The notes under the pieces were generated by a model. The model did not search any database, had not been told where the DNA came from, and saw nothing but the letters and a program-made list of their open reading frames with translations. Positions 7,514 through 14,989 of a stretch of 64,000 nt of DNA are shown here, piece after piece (positions within the stretch are counted from its first letter, which is position 1; the number at the start of each line of letters is the position of its first letter). The stretch is from the NCBI GenBank assembly GCA_900541045.1, contig UQID01000006.1:25666-89665 (forward strand), given 5' to 3'. Both the position numbers and the translations under genes were made by a program. This stretch comes from an uncultured Collinsella sp. GTDB lineage: Bacteria > Actinomycetota > Coriobacteriia > Coriobacteriales > Coriobacteriaceae.

Positions 7514-9019
7514 ATGGCTTTGACCGACATCTCGCATCCCACCGACATCGCAATGCTCACCGATCTGTACGAGCTCACTATGGCCCAGGGCCTGTGGGAG
7601 AGCGGCAAGGCCAACGAGCAGGGTTGTTTTACCGCGTTTTACCGCGACCATCCCTTTGGTAGCGCCTACGCCGTCATGTGCGGTACCGCCGAGCTGCCCG
7701 AGCTGGTCGAGAACCTGCGCTTTACGCCCGAGGACATCGACTACCTCGCCTCGCTCCAGGCCCCGGCCGGCGGCGCGATGTTCAAGCCTGGATTCCTCGA
7801 CTACCTGCGCGATTTTCGTGCGCATGTAAACATCGACGCCGTCCCCGAGGGCGAGCTCGTCTTTCCGCGCGAGCCCATGGTGCGCGTCACCGGCCCCGCG
7901 TTGGAGTGCCAGCTGCTCGAGACGGCGCTGCTCAACATCGTCGGCTTCCAGACACTTGTCGCCACCAAGACGGCGCGCGTGGTGTTGGCGGCGGACGGCC
8001 GTCCCGTGGCCGAGTTTGGCCTGCGCCGCGCCCAGGGTCCCGATGGCGGCCTGGCCGTCGCGCGCGCGAGCTACGTTGCCGGCTGCTCCTCTACGTCCAA
8101 TGTACTCGCCGGGCGCCGCTACGGTATTCCCGTCTTTGGCACGCATGCGCACAGCTGGGTGATGAGCTTCGATTCCGAGCTCGAGGCCTTCCGCGCCTTT
8201 GCCAAGTCGAGCCCCAAGAACTGTACGCTGCTCATCGACACCTACGATGTGCGTGAGGGCTGCGAGCATGCCATTACGGTTGCCAAGGAGATGGAGGCGG
8301 TGGGCGAGCGCCTGTCGGCTATTCGCATTGACTCGGGCGACCTCGCCAAGCTCTCCAAGTATGTGCGCGGCCGTTTTGATGCCGAGGGCCTGCCCTATGT
8401 GGGGATCTCGGTTTCCAACGATCTTGACGAGTACACGATTCAGTCACTGATCGACCAGGGTGCGCCTATCGATAGCTTTGGCGTGGGCACCAAGCTCGCG
8501 ACCTGCTATGACCAGCCGGCGCTGGGCGGCGTGTACAAGCTTTCCGCCCGCCGTGCGAGCGAGACGGACCCGTGGACGCCGGTGGTTAAGCTCTCCGAGC
8601 AGCCCTACAAGCGCACGATCCCGGGCGTGCAGCGCGTGCGCCGCTATTACGACGGCTTTGGCGGCCCGATCTGCGACATGATCTATGACGAGGATCATCT
8701 GGCGGGGGAGGGCGCCGCGCGTGGCAATACCCTCGTGGCCGTGAACGATGCCGCCCTGGTGACCGACGTTTCCGAGCTTGAGTATCGCGAGCTGCTGGCG
8801 CCGATCGTGCGCGATGGCAGTGCCGTTGCCCCGCGCGAGAGCATTGAGGACGCACGCGAGCGTTGCACCTGGGCACTGGACCATCTGGATCCGGTCTACA
8901 AGCGCTTCCTGTACCCGCAGACTTATGTGGTGGGCATGGAGCAGGGCCTGGCACAGGTGCGTGACGAGCTCGTGCGCAAGAACATGGCCGCGGCTTCGGC
9001 CTTCCCCTGGGCAAAATGA
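7514..9019 (+). CDS. pncB: Nicotinate phosphoribosyltransferase
   Basis: This cytoplasmic enzyme joins nicotinate to PRPP in an ATP-aided reaction, giving nicotinate mononucleotide for NAD salvage. Visible signatures are LTDLYELTMAQGLW at the N-terminus, FGLRRAQGPDGGLAVARA with the phosphorylated His expected at GTHAHSWVMSF, and IRIDSGDLAKLSK, which binds the substrate phosphate. The 501-residue length suits the long PncB group. The ATG at 7514 follows GAAAGG. The TGA stop is embedded in the first base triplets of a family-B repeat unit (9016 onward), so the repeat supplies the stop codon. Confidence 0.95.
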   Translation: MALTDISHPTDIAMLTDLYELTMAQGLWESGKANEQGCFTAFYRDHPFGSAYAVMCGTAELPELVENLRFTPEDIDYLASLQAPAGGAMFKPGFLDYLRDFRAHVNIDAVPEGELVFPREPMVRVTGPALECQLLETALLNIVGFQTLVATKTARVVLAADGRPVAEFGLRRAQGPDGGLAVARASYVAGCSSTSNVLAGRRYGIPVFGTHAHSWVMSFDSELEAFRAFAKSSPKNCTLLIDTYDVREGCEHAITVAKEMEAVGERLSAIRIDSGDLAKLSKYVRGRFDAEGLPYVGISVSNDLDEYTIQSLIDQGAPIDSFGVGTKLATCYDQPALGGVYKLSARRASETDPWTPVVKLSEQPYKRTIPGVQRVRRYYDGFGGPICDMIYDEDHLAGEGAARGNTLVAVNDAALVTDVSELEYRELLAPIVRDGSAVAPRESIEDARERCTWALDHLDPVYKRFLYPQTYVVGMEQGLAQVRDELVRKNMAAASAFPWAK

Positions 9020-9101
9020 TCCGAAGGGGACGGAGGAAAACGGATCAGTTGGCCTTGCGGCTCCTCCGGTGATCCGCATGCGACGGAGGAAAACGGATCA
9101 T
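9016..9101. repeat. Repeat family B, two direct copies
   Basis: Unit 1 (9016-9047) and unit 2 (9070-9101) both read ATGATCC/TGATCC, a GACGGAGGAAAAC core, then GGATCA. Here they are in the same orientation, whereas at 1975-2060 they are inverted. Unit 1 overlaps the pncB stop codon. Confidence 0.88.
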
Positions 9102-9140
9102 TTTCTCGCCCGCCTGCTCAACATTCGATTGGTTTGACGT

Positions 9141-10268
9141 ATGACGATTTCTTATAAAACGATGGTGGTAAAGATCGGTTCGTCCACGGTGGTGGGCTCC
9201 GACGGCAAGGTCAACCGCGCCTTTATCGGCGGGCTTGCCGATCAGGCCGCAGCCCTGCGCAAACTCGGTTGGCGCCTGGTCGTGGTGAGCTCGGGCGCTA
9301 TCGCCTGCGGCTATCCCGTGTTGGGCTTCGACCGCAAGCCGGTCGGCGACCTGCCGAGCCTGCAGGCCTGCGCCTCGGCCGGTCAGTGTATCATCTCGTC
9401 GGCCTACGACGAGGAGTTTCATGCGCGCGACCTGCTCACCTCGCTCGTGCTGCTCACGCGCCACGATACGGCCCGCCGCACGTCCTACCTGCACGCACGC
9501 GACGCCCTGCTGCGCCTGGTGGAGCTTGACGTGGTGCCGGTCGTCAACGAGAACGATACCGTTACTGTCGACGAGATCAAGTTTGGCGACAACGACACGC
9601 TGGCGGCGCTCGTAAGTTGCTTGGTTTCTGCCGATCTGTGCGTGACGCTCTCGGACATCGATGGGCTCTATACCGCCAATCCGCATGAGGACCCAACGGC
9701 CGAGTTTGTCCCGGTCGTGCATAAGATCGATGCCAAGATCATTGCCTCGGCGGGCGATTCTTCCACATCGGTGGGCACGGGTGGCATGATTACCAAGATC
9801 CGCGCGAGCCGCATTCTGATGACGGCGGGCATTCAGAGCGTGATATGCTCGGGCGAGGAGCCCGATGCGCTCGTGCGCCTCGCTCGCGGCGAGAGTGTGG
9901 GCACGCTGTTCGATCCGCCGGCGGAGCGTCTGGACATTGCGCCCCGCAAGCTGTGGATCGCGCTGGGCGACAAGGCGCATGGCTCGGTGACGGTCGATGA
10001 CGGCGCCGCGAAGGCGCTGGTCAGCCGTGGCTCGTCCTTGCTCGCGGTGGGTATTCGCGAGGTCGATGGTCAGTTTGCCGAGGGTGATGTGCTCGACGTG
10101 TGCGACCCGAGCGGTATGGTTGTCGCGCGTGGTATTGCCGAGGCCGATTCGGACGTGCTGGAGCTTGCAGCCGGACGCCGCCAGGACCAGATTGCCGGCA
10201 ACCGCCTGCTGGCAGACCTGGCCGAGATGCCCGCGATTCATCGCGATAATTTGATCGTCTTCGCCTAA
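9141..10268 (+). CDS. proB: Glutamate 5-kinase
   Basis: This enzyme phosphorylates the gamma-carboxylate of glutamate, the first and feedback-controlled step of proline synthesis. The amino-acid kinase fold shows MVVKIGSSTVV, VVVSSGAIACG, VPVVNENDTVTVDEIKFGDND and SVGTGGMITKIRAS. Residues from about 280 on form a PUA domain, found in the longer ProB proteins and linked to proline inhibition. Length (375) is normal. proA lies 1.8 kb downstream in the same direction, but a minus-strand peptidase gene sits between them. The last codons (GTCTTCGCCTAA) are the start of a tandem duplication that extends into the intergenic region. Confidence 0.95.
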   Translation: MTISYKTMVVKIGSSTVVGSDGKVNRAFIGGLADQAAALRKLGWRLVVVSSGAIACGYPVLGFDRKPVGDLPSLQACASAGQCIISSAYDEEFHARDLLTSLVLLTRHDTARRTSYLHARDALLRLVELDVVPVVNENDTVTVDEIKFGDNDTLAALVSCLVSADLCVTLSDIDGLYTANPHEDPTAEFVPVVHKIDAKIIASAGDSSTSVGTGGMITKIRASRILMTAGIQSVICSGEEPDALVRLARGESVGTLFDPPAERLDIAPRKLWIALGDKAHGSVTVDDGAAKALVSRGSSLLAVGIREVDGQFAEGDVLDVCDPSGMVVARGIAEADSDVLELAAGRRQDQIAGNRLLADLAEMPAIHRDNLIVFA

Positions 10269-10414
10269 CGGGTCGACGCTGCGCGCCGCCCAGAGCGACA
10301 ATTTGTCATTCAAAAGGTGAGGCATGACCATCAGGTCTTCGCCTAACCAATTGACGCTGCAAACGCCCCTAAGCGGCAATCTGACGTTCAATCGTCGGGC
10401 ATGACCAAAAGGTC
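10257..10414 (+). repeat. Imperfect tandem duplication of the proB 3' end
   Basis: Copy 1 (10257-10334) and copy 2 (10335-10414) both start GTCTTCGCCTAAC, then share GACGCTGC, a GC-rich block, GCGACAAT/GCGGCAAT, TTCAA, and GGCATGACC..AGGTC in the same order and spacing. Copy 1 includes the proB stop codon. The GC-rich block and the spacer have diverged. Confidence 0.8.
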
Positions 10415-10458
10415 AATGCCCTCCTCTTTCACGTCACCTTGCTCGCTTAGGGGCGTTT
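10361..10458 (+). terminator. Nested hairpin, possible proB terminator
   Basis: AAACGCCCCTAAGCG (10361-10375) is matched exactly by its complement at 10444-10458, followed by a T-rich CGCTTTCC. Inside lies a second hairpin, GGGCATGACC-AAAA-GGTCAATGCCC (10397-10421). The long loop is unusual for a simple terminator; a structured 3' region is more likely. Confidence 0.6.
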
Positions 10459-10500
10459 TCGCTTTCCGTCCTCTTCCTGCGGCATCGTCATTGCCGGTAC

Positions 10501-10555
10501 TTGTCCGGCACCTGGGGACGTTCCTTTTGTGCCGGCAGGTGGGGACACTCCTTTG
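10501..10555. repeat. Repeat family C, two direct copies with CTGGGGAC core
   Basis: TTGTCCGGCACCTGGGGAC and TTGTGCCGGCAGGTGGGGAC, each followed by a CTCCTT/GTTCCTT tail, lie head to tail immediately next to the stop codon of the minus-strand peptidase gene. The GGGGAC core is shared with families A (as GTCCCC) and B. Confidence 0.7.
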
Positions 10556-11974
10556 CTAGAAGATCTGGCGCAGGTCTCCGCGGCCGAGGGCTTCGTCGAA
10601 GAGGTGCTTGAACACCACGCTGCCGTGCAGGCCATCGTGCTCAAACTCGTTGGTCACCCAGGCATGCGAGTTGCCAATGCGGCTGAGCGTATCGAGCTGC
10701 AGGCCCGAATCGACGTACATGTCGTCGAAGTACACCGCGGCCTGGAGCGGCACCTCATTACAGGCCAGGCGCTGCGGGTCGTAGATCTTGTCCCAGCTGG
10801 TGTCTTCCATCAGCAGATCCATGGCGAGCTTGAAGGGCTTGAGCTCGGGCATCTTCTCAAACATCCACGGGAACATAGCCTCACTGGTAAACATGAGCGG
10901 GCGCGTGAGCGTGTCGAACTCGGCGCGATGGGCCTTTTCCTCGGCTGCAGCCCAGTGAATGGGCATCGTGTCGCCGTCGGCGTAGATGAACTCCTGCAGC
11001 GTCCAGTACAGCGGGTTTGTACGCGTGTTGGTGCGCTCGAAGGCGTGCATTAAAAAGCTGTCGGATACCGAGGAACCGCAGCTCAACGTACCGTCGCCAT
11101 CAACAAACGCGTGGTCGATAATCCAGTGCATGCGCTCAAAGCTCGGCTTCATGCCAAAGTCGCTGCCCATGAGCTGCAGGCGCTCGACCGTCATCGGCGA
11201 GCCGTCGGGCAGTGCGGGCTTTTGCTCCTCGAGGGCATCTGCCAGGGCCGCCACGCGTTCGACGTCGGCGGGGTAGCGGTCATAATACTGCTGGGTCTTG
11301 GCCGCCATGCGCGGGAAGGTGTGCGCGTAGACCTCGCTGGCGCTCGCCGGCACGTGCGGAATGCCGCCGCAGGTAAAGCTTGCCGTTATGCCCTCGGGGA
11401 AAAGCGATAGATAGCTCAACGTCAAAAAGCCGCCGTAGCTCTGCCCGAGTGTGACCCAGGGCTTGCCGCCAAAGCCCACCAGGCGCAGGTACTCAAAATC
11501 GCGCACGATGGAACTGGCGAGGTGGCGCTTGAGAAAGTCCGCCTGCGAGCGTGCGGCATCGGCTCCTGCTGCCTCGGCGCGATCGCCCAGAGCCGCGATC
11601 GTACGCCCGTCTACGCAGCTGCTGCGCCCGGTACCGCGCTGGTCGGGCAGCACGACGCGGAAATGCTTGACGGCCTCCTCGATCCAGCCATCGCTTGTGG
11701 GCGACAGCGGACGCGGGCTCTCGCCGCCGGGGCCGCCCTGCAAAAAGAGGAGGAGCGGCAAGTCGTCGTTAATGCGGTCGGGCGCGCAAACCACGCGGTA
11801 GAAGAGCTTGATGCTTTCGGGTGCACCGGCGATGGGCGCCGGCATTGCGCCGCGGCGCATGGTACTGCCGACGGCCAAAAGCATGGGCTCCAGGCCGCGC
11901 CAGTCGAGGGGGACGTCGATGCTGTGGTCCTCGACGTAGAGGCCGGGGACGTGGTACGAAGTGATGAGCGCCAT
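10556..11974 (-). CDS. S33-family alpha/beta-hydrolase, prolyl-aminopeptidase-like
   Basis: The 472-residue product has the order of features of peptidase family S33: the oxyanion-hole region LLFLQGGPGGESPRP, VVLPDQRGTGRSS, and the nucleophile elbow GQSYGGFLTLSYL with the catalytic Ser. A C-terminal HDGLHGSVV segment can supply the catalytic His, and this end also matches the longer DUF3089-free proline iminopeptidase group. Such enzymes release N-terminal proline from peptides in the cytoplasm. The start ATG 11974 has GGAAG upstream; 30 more in-frame codons are not conserved in style. Its place between proB and proA suggests a shared theme of proline supply, which is inference. Confidence 0.82.
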   Translation of the reverse strand: MALITSYHVPGLYVEDHSIDVPLDWRGLEPMLLAVGSTMRRGAMPAPIAGAPESIKLFYRVVCAPDRINDDLPLLLFLQGGPGGESPRPLSPTSDGWIEEAVKHFRVVLPDQRGTGRSSCVDGRTIAALGDRAEAAGADAARSQADFLKRHLASSIVRDFEYLRLVGFGGKPWVTLGQSYGGFLTLSYLSLFPEGITASFTCGGIPHVPASASEVYAHTFPRMAAKTQQYYDRYPADVERVAALADALEEQKPALPDGSPMTVERLQLMGSDFGMKPSFERMHWIIDHAFVDGDGTLSCGSSVSDSFLMHAFERTNTRTNPLYWTLQEFIYADGDTMPIHWAAAEEKAHRAEFDTLTRPLMFTSEAMFPWMFEKMPELKPFKLAMDLLMEDTSWDKIYDPQRLACNEVPLQAAVYFDDMYVDSGLQLDTLSRIGNSHAWVTNEFEHDGLHGSVVFKHLFDEALGRGDLRQIF

Positions 11975-12087
11975 GTGATGCTTCCATTCGTTGCGGTGTT
12001 TCGGGTTGACCAATTCTACCGCCGTCTGCGAGGATGCGTGCAAATCGGCTACCATGGTTGGCAAACATCTAAGAGAAAGGGCCGTTC

Positions 12088-13374
12088 ATGTCGGTCGATA
12101 TAGCCACCTACGTTCACGATCTTGCCGTTGAGGCCAAAGCCGCTTCGGGCGCGCTTGCCACGGCGAGCGATGTCCAGCGCCAGGAGGCCGTGCGCGCCAT
12201 GGCCGCGGCGCTGCGCGACGGCGTCGATTCCATCGTTGCCGCCAATGAGCTCGATATGTCCGCGGCGCGTGATGCGGGCACCTCGGCGGGGCTTCTCGAC
12301 CGTCTGCTGCTGACGCCCGAGCGCGTCGAGGGCATGGCCGCCGGCCTGGAGAAGCTCGCTGAGCTGCCCGATCCTGTCGGCCGCGTACTAGACCACCGCG
12401 TGCTTGCAAGCGGTGTGGATCTGACCCGCGTGAGCGTGCCGCTGGGCTTGGTCGCCATGGTGTATGAGGCGCGTCCCAACGTGACGGCCGATGCTGCGGG
12501 CATCTGCATCCGCACTGGCAACGCCTGCATTCTGCGCGGCGGTTCGCTGGCCTATCACTCGTGCACCATGATCGCCGAGCTGCTGGCCGATGCGCTCGAG
12601 GCCAAGGGCTTCCCGCGCGAGGCCGTGTCGATGATCGAGTCCACCGACCGCGAGGCCACTGGCGAGCTCATGAAGCTCCGCGGTATCGTCGATGTGCTCA
12701 TTCCGCGCGGCGGTGCAGGGCTGATTCAGCGCTGCGTGCGCGAGTCGCTCGTGCCGGTGATCGAGACGGGTACGGGCAACTGCCACATCTACGTGCATGA
12801 ATCCGCCGACTTTGACAAGGCACTCAACATTATCGTTAATGCCAAGACCCAGCGCGTAGGCGTGTGCAATGCCGCCGAGTCGCTGCTGGTCGACCGCGCC
12901 GTGGCAGATTCGTTTTTGCCGGCGGTCGTGGCCGTGTTGCATGACCACGGCGTGTTCATTCACGGCGACGAGGCAACCTGCGCCGCATGCGCCGATGCCG
13001 GGCTTGCCGAGGGTGATGACTACGTCGCCGCAACCGAGGAGGACTGGGGACGCGAGTATCTGGCACTCGAGATGAGCGTGAAGGTCGTGGCAAACGAGGA
13101 CGAGGCCATCGCACACATCAACCGCTACGGCACGATGCACTCCGAGGCCATCGTTGCCGAGGACACGGATGCTTGCGAGCGCTTCCTGGATGCGGTCGAT
13201 GCCTCGGCCGTGTACGCCAACGCCAGCACGCGCTTCACCGACGGCGGCGAGTTTGGACTGGGTGCCGAGATCGGCATCTCGACCCAAAAGCTCCACGCCC
13301 GCGGCCCCTTTGCCGCCGAGGCCCTCACCACCTACAAATACAAGCTCCGCGGCACCGGTCAGGTTCGCCCCTAA
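12088..13374 (+). CDS. proA: Gamma-glutamyl phosphate reductase
   Basis: This NADPH-dependent aldehyde-dehydrogenase-fold enzyme turns gamma-glutamyl phosphate into glutamate semialdehyde, the second step of proline synthesis. Signatures are VPLGLVAMVYEARPNVTADAA, the cofactor loop GGSLAYHSC, IPRGGAGLI, ETGTGNCHIYV and the catalytic Cys in QRVGVCNAAESLL. The C-terminus ends GPFAAEALTTYKYKLRG as usual. AGAGAAAGG precedes the ATG. It is divergent from the S33 peptidase gene with 113 bases between starts, so both promoters must lie there. Length (428) is normal. Confidence 0.96.
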   Translation: MSVDIATYVHDLAVEAKAASGALATASDVQRQEAVRAMAAALRDGVDSIVAANELDMSAARDAGTSAGLLDRLLLTPERVEGMAAGLEKLAELPDPVGRVLDHRVLASGVDLTRVSVPLGLVAMVYEARPNVTADAAGICIRTGNACILRGGSLAYHSCTMIAELLADALEAKGFPREAVSMIESTDREATGELMKLRGIVDVLIPRGGAGLIQRCVRESLVPVIETGTGNCHIYVHESADFDKALNIIVNAKTQRVGVCNAAESLLVDRAVADSFLPAVVAVLHDHGVFIHGDEATCAACADAGLAEGDDYVAATEEDWGREYLALEMSVKVVANEDEAIAHINRYGTMHSEAIVAEDTDACERFLDAVDASAVYANASTRFTDGGEFGLGAEIGISTQKLHARGPFAAEALTTYKYKLRGTGQVRP

Positions 13375-13388
13375 ACCTCTCGCAAACG

Positions 13389-13429
13389 AAAAACCACCAC
13401 AAAGGTGCCTGTCCCCTTTGTGGTGGTTA
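13389..13429. repeat. Palindromic repeat family A, copy 3
   Basis: AAAACCACCACAAAGG, loop TGCCTGTCC and the complementary arm lie between the convergent stops of proA and the HD-domain gene. It can act as a two-way terminator. Confidence 0.9.
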
Positions 13430-13445
13430 TAGGTGGCGTGGGCGG

Positions 13446-14045
13446 TTAGGCCTGGAAGGTGTCGCGGTCGGGGGCGAAGGACTGCATTGCTGCGATGGTG
13501 CGGTCGAAGAGCTCGGGGAGCTCCCAGCCCAGCATCTCGGCGCCCTGCGAAATCACGTCGCGCGAGCAGCCGGCGGCAAAGCGCTTGTCCTTGAACTTTT
13601 TCTTGAGCGACTTAGTCGTAAAGTCCATGACGCTCTTGCTCGGACGCATGATCACGGCAGCACCGATCAGGCCGGTGAGCTCGTCGCAGGCAAACAGGAT
13701 CTTTTCCATCTGCAGCTCGGGCTTGGGCAGCGAAGAGTTGAAATCGGACGTGTGCGTCTGGATGGCGCGGATGAGCTCGGGCGATGCGCCCTCGCCCTCC
13801 AGAATCTCGGCAGCATAGATGGTGTGGTTCATGGGGTCGTCCTCATGTTCCTCCCAATCCAGGTCGTGTAGCAGGCCGACGACGCCCCAAAACTCCTCGT
13901 TCTCGGGGTCGAACTCGCGCGCAAAGTAGCGCATGGTGCCCTCGACCGTTTCGCCGTGGGTGATATGGAACGGGTCTTTGTTGTGCTCGTTGAGCAATTC
14001 GAACGCACGGTCGCGGGTGATTCCGGCGGAAAGCAGCTCTGCCAT
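13446..14045 (-). CDS. HD-domain protein, putative phosphohydrolase
   Basis: The 199-residue protein carries an HD-fold metal-binding core: His in HITHGETVEG near residue 30, then the HD doublet in GLLHDLDWEEH near residues 58-68, and HTIYAAEIL and a late Asp in ACDEL. HD proteins hydrolyse phosphoester bonds of nucleotides or signalling molecules; the substrate here is unknown. The C-terminal 80 residues hold a basic KSLKKKFKDKRF stretch. The gene stands between two family-A palindromes, one at each end, so it looks like a single-gene unit. Confidence 0.8.
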   Translation of the reverse strand: MAELLSAGITRDRAFELLNEHNKDPFHITHGETVEGTMRYFAREFDPENEEFWGVVGLLHDLDWEEHEDDPMNHTIYAAEILEGEGASPELIRAIQTHTSDFNSSLPKPELQMEKILFACDELTGLIGAAVIMRPSKSVMDFTTKSLKKKFKDKRFAAGCSRDVISQGAEMLGWELPELFDRTIAAMQSFAPDRDTFQA

Positions 14046-14106
14046 AAAAGACTCCTTGTGTTCGTAGGTATCGCTAAGAATGAATACTACTAGAACGACT
14101 AGAACG

Positions 14107-14149
14107 AAAAAACCACCACAAAGGTGCCTGTCCCCTTTGTGGTGGTTTT
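14107..14149. repeat. Palindromic repeat family A, copy 4
   Basis: Same stem and loop as the copy at 391-432, just downstream of the CarD-like gene stop and upstream of the HD gene start, both on the minus strand. Confidence 0.9.
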
Positions 14150-14161
14150 GGCGTGGGCAGG

Positions 14162-14647
14162 TTAGTTGAGGGCGGCTTGGGCTAGGCGGGCTTCGGCGGC
14201 CTCTTCGGTGACGCCCAGGGCCACGGCGAACTCCTCGATGGAGCGGCGCTTGGCTTCCTTGAGTACGCGCATGTAGTAGGAGCTGGGCTTTTTATCTGCT
14301 TCCTCGGCCTGGCGAATACGGTGCATCATGGTTTTTGCCACGCGAACCGTCTCGGGCGCGCCCAGCTTGAGCTGCTGCTTAAAGTGCGTCTCCTCGAGCG
14401 AGCTATTGCGCTCGGTAAAGGTGTCGCACTCCAGCTCATCGTAGTGGCTCAGCAGGTGCTCTGCATCTTGCTGGGAGATAGCGGCATGCAGACGGTCGGC
14501 CTGCGCCACGGGGTACATGAGAATCGTCTGCGCATGTCCCTGCTTGGTCTCGAGCAACAACATGGGCTGCGGTGTGTCGTCCCTAAAGCCGACGACGGTG
14601 CAGACTCCCTGACCCGGATGAATGACGTGTTGACCGATTGAGAACAT
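14162..14647 (-). CDS. CarD-family transcriptional regulator
   Basis: The N-terminal 60 residues (MFSIGQHVIHPGQGVCTVVG onward) match the CarD/CdnL Tudor-like domain that binds the RNA polymerase beta subunit. The remaining helices (residues 70-160, with RMRQAEEADKKPSSYYMRVLKEAKRRS-like charged helices) fit the DNA-contacting C-terminal domain that stabilises open complexes. In actinobacteria CarD is a global activator of rRNA and housekeeping promoters. The 161-residue length is normal. The ATG at 14647 has GGAGG upstream. A small palindrome (TATACG-AATTTA-CGTATG-like) at 14661-14678 lies directly in front of the gene. Confidence 0.88.
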   Translation of the reverse strand: MFSIGQHVIHPGQGVCTVVGFRDDTPQPMLLLETKQGHAQTILMYPVAQADRLHAAISQQDAEHLLSHYDELECDTFTERNSSLEETHFKQQLKLGAPETVRVAKTMMHRIRQAEEADKKPSSYYMRVLKEAKRRSIEEFAVALGVTEEAAEARLAQAALN

Positions 14648-14660
14648 GCTACCTCCAACT

Positions 14661-14678
14661 TATACGAATTTACGTATG
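14661..14678. promoter_or_regulatory. Small palindrome before the CarD-like gene; rest of 14648-14989
   Basis: ATACG-AATTTA-CGTAT is centred about 20 bases upstream of the CarD-like start and may be an operator. The rest of the 340-base gap to argS is AT-rich. For the minus strand, TTGCGC and TAACAT about 18 bases apart are a weak promoter candidate. No T-box or other leader motif is seen before argS. Confidence 0.35.
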
Positions 14679-14989
14679 TTAAGAATACCACGTTGACGTG
14701 CGCAAACCATCACTTTATGCAGGAAAAGCACACAACTCCGATAGGTAAGAGTATTCGATAAATAGAACGACTTATTCATACGTTTATGCATTTCTAGAAC
14801 GTGTATAAACAGCAGGCAAACCGCCAACTTTGTACCGCCGCGCAAGAGCGGTAGTCATTTTTGTGCATATGCAATATCTATTAGCTTTACCCTGCGACAG
14901 TAGTTACCGCTTGTGATAGAGTGCTACAAACTCTGGCTTTTGCCCTACGAGTGACCAAGAGCTCGGGGGCTTTAACACAAGGAGGATCT

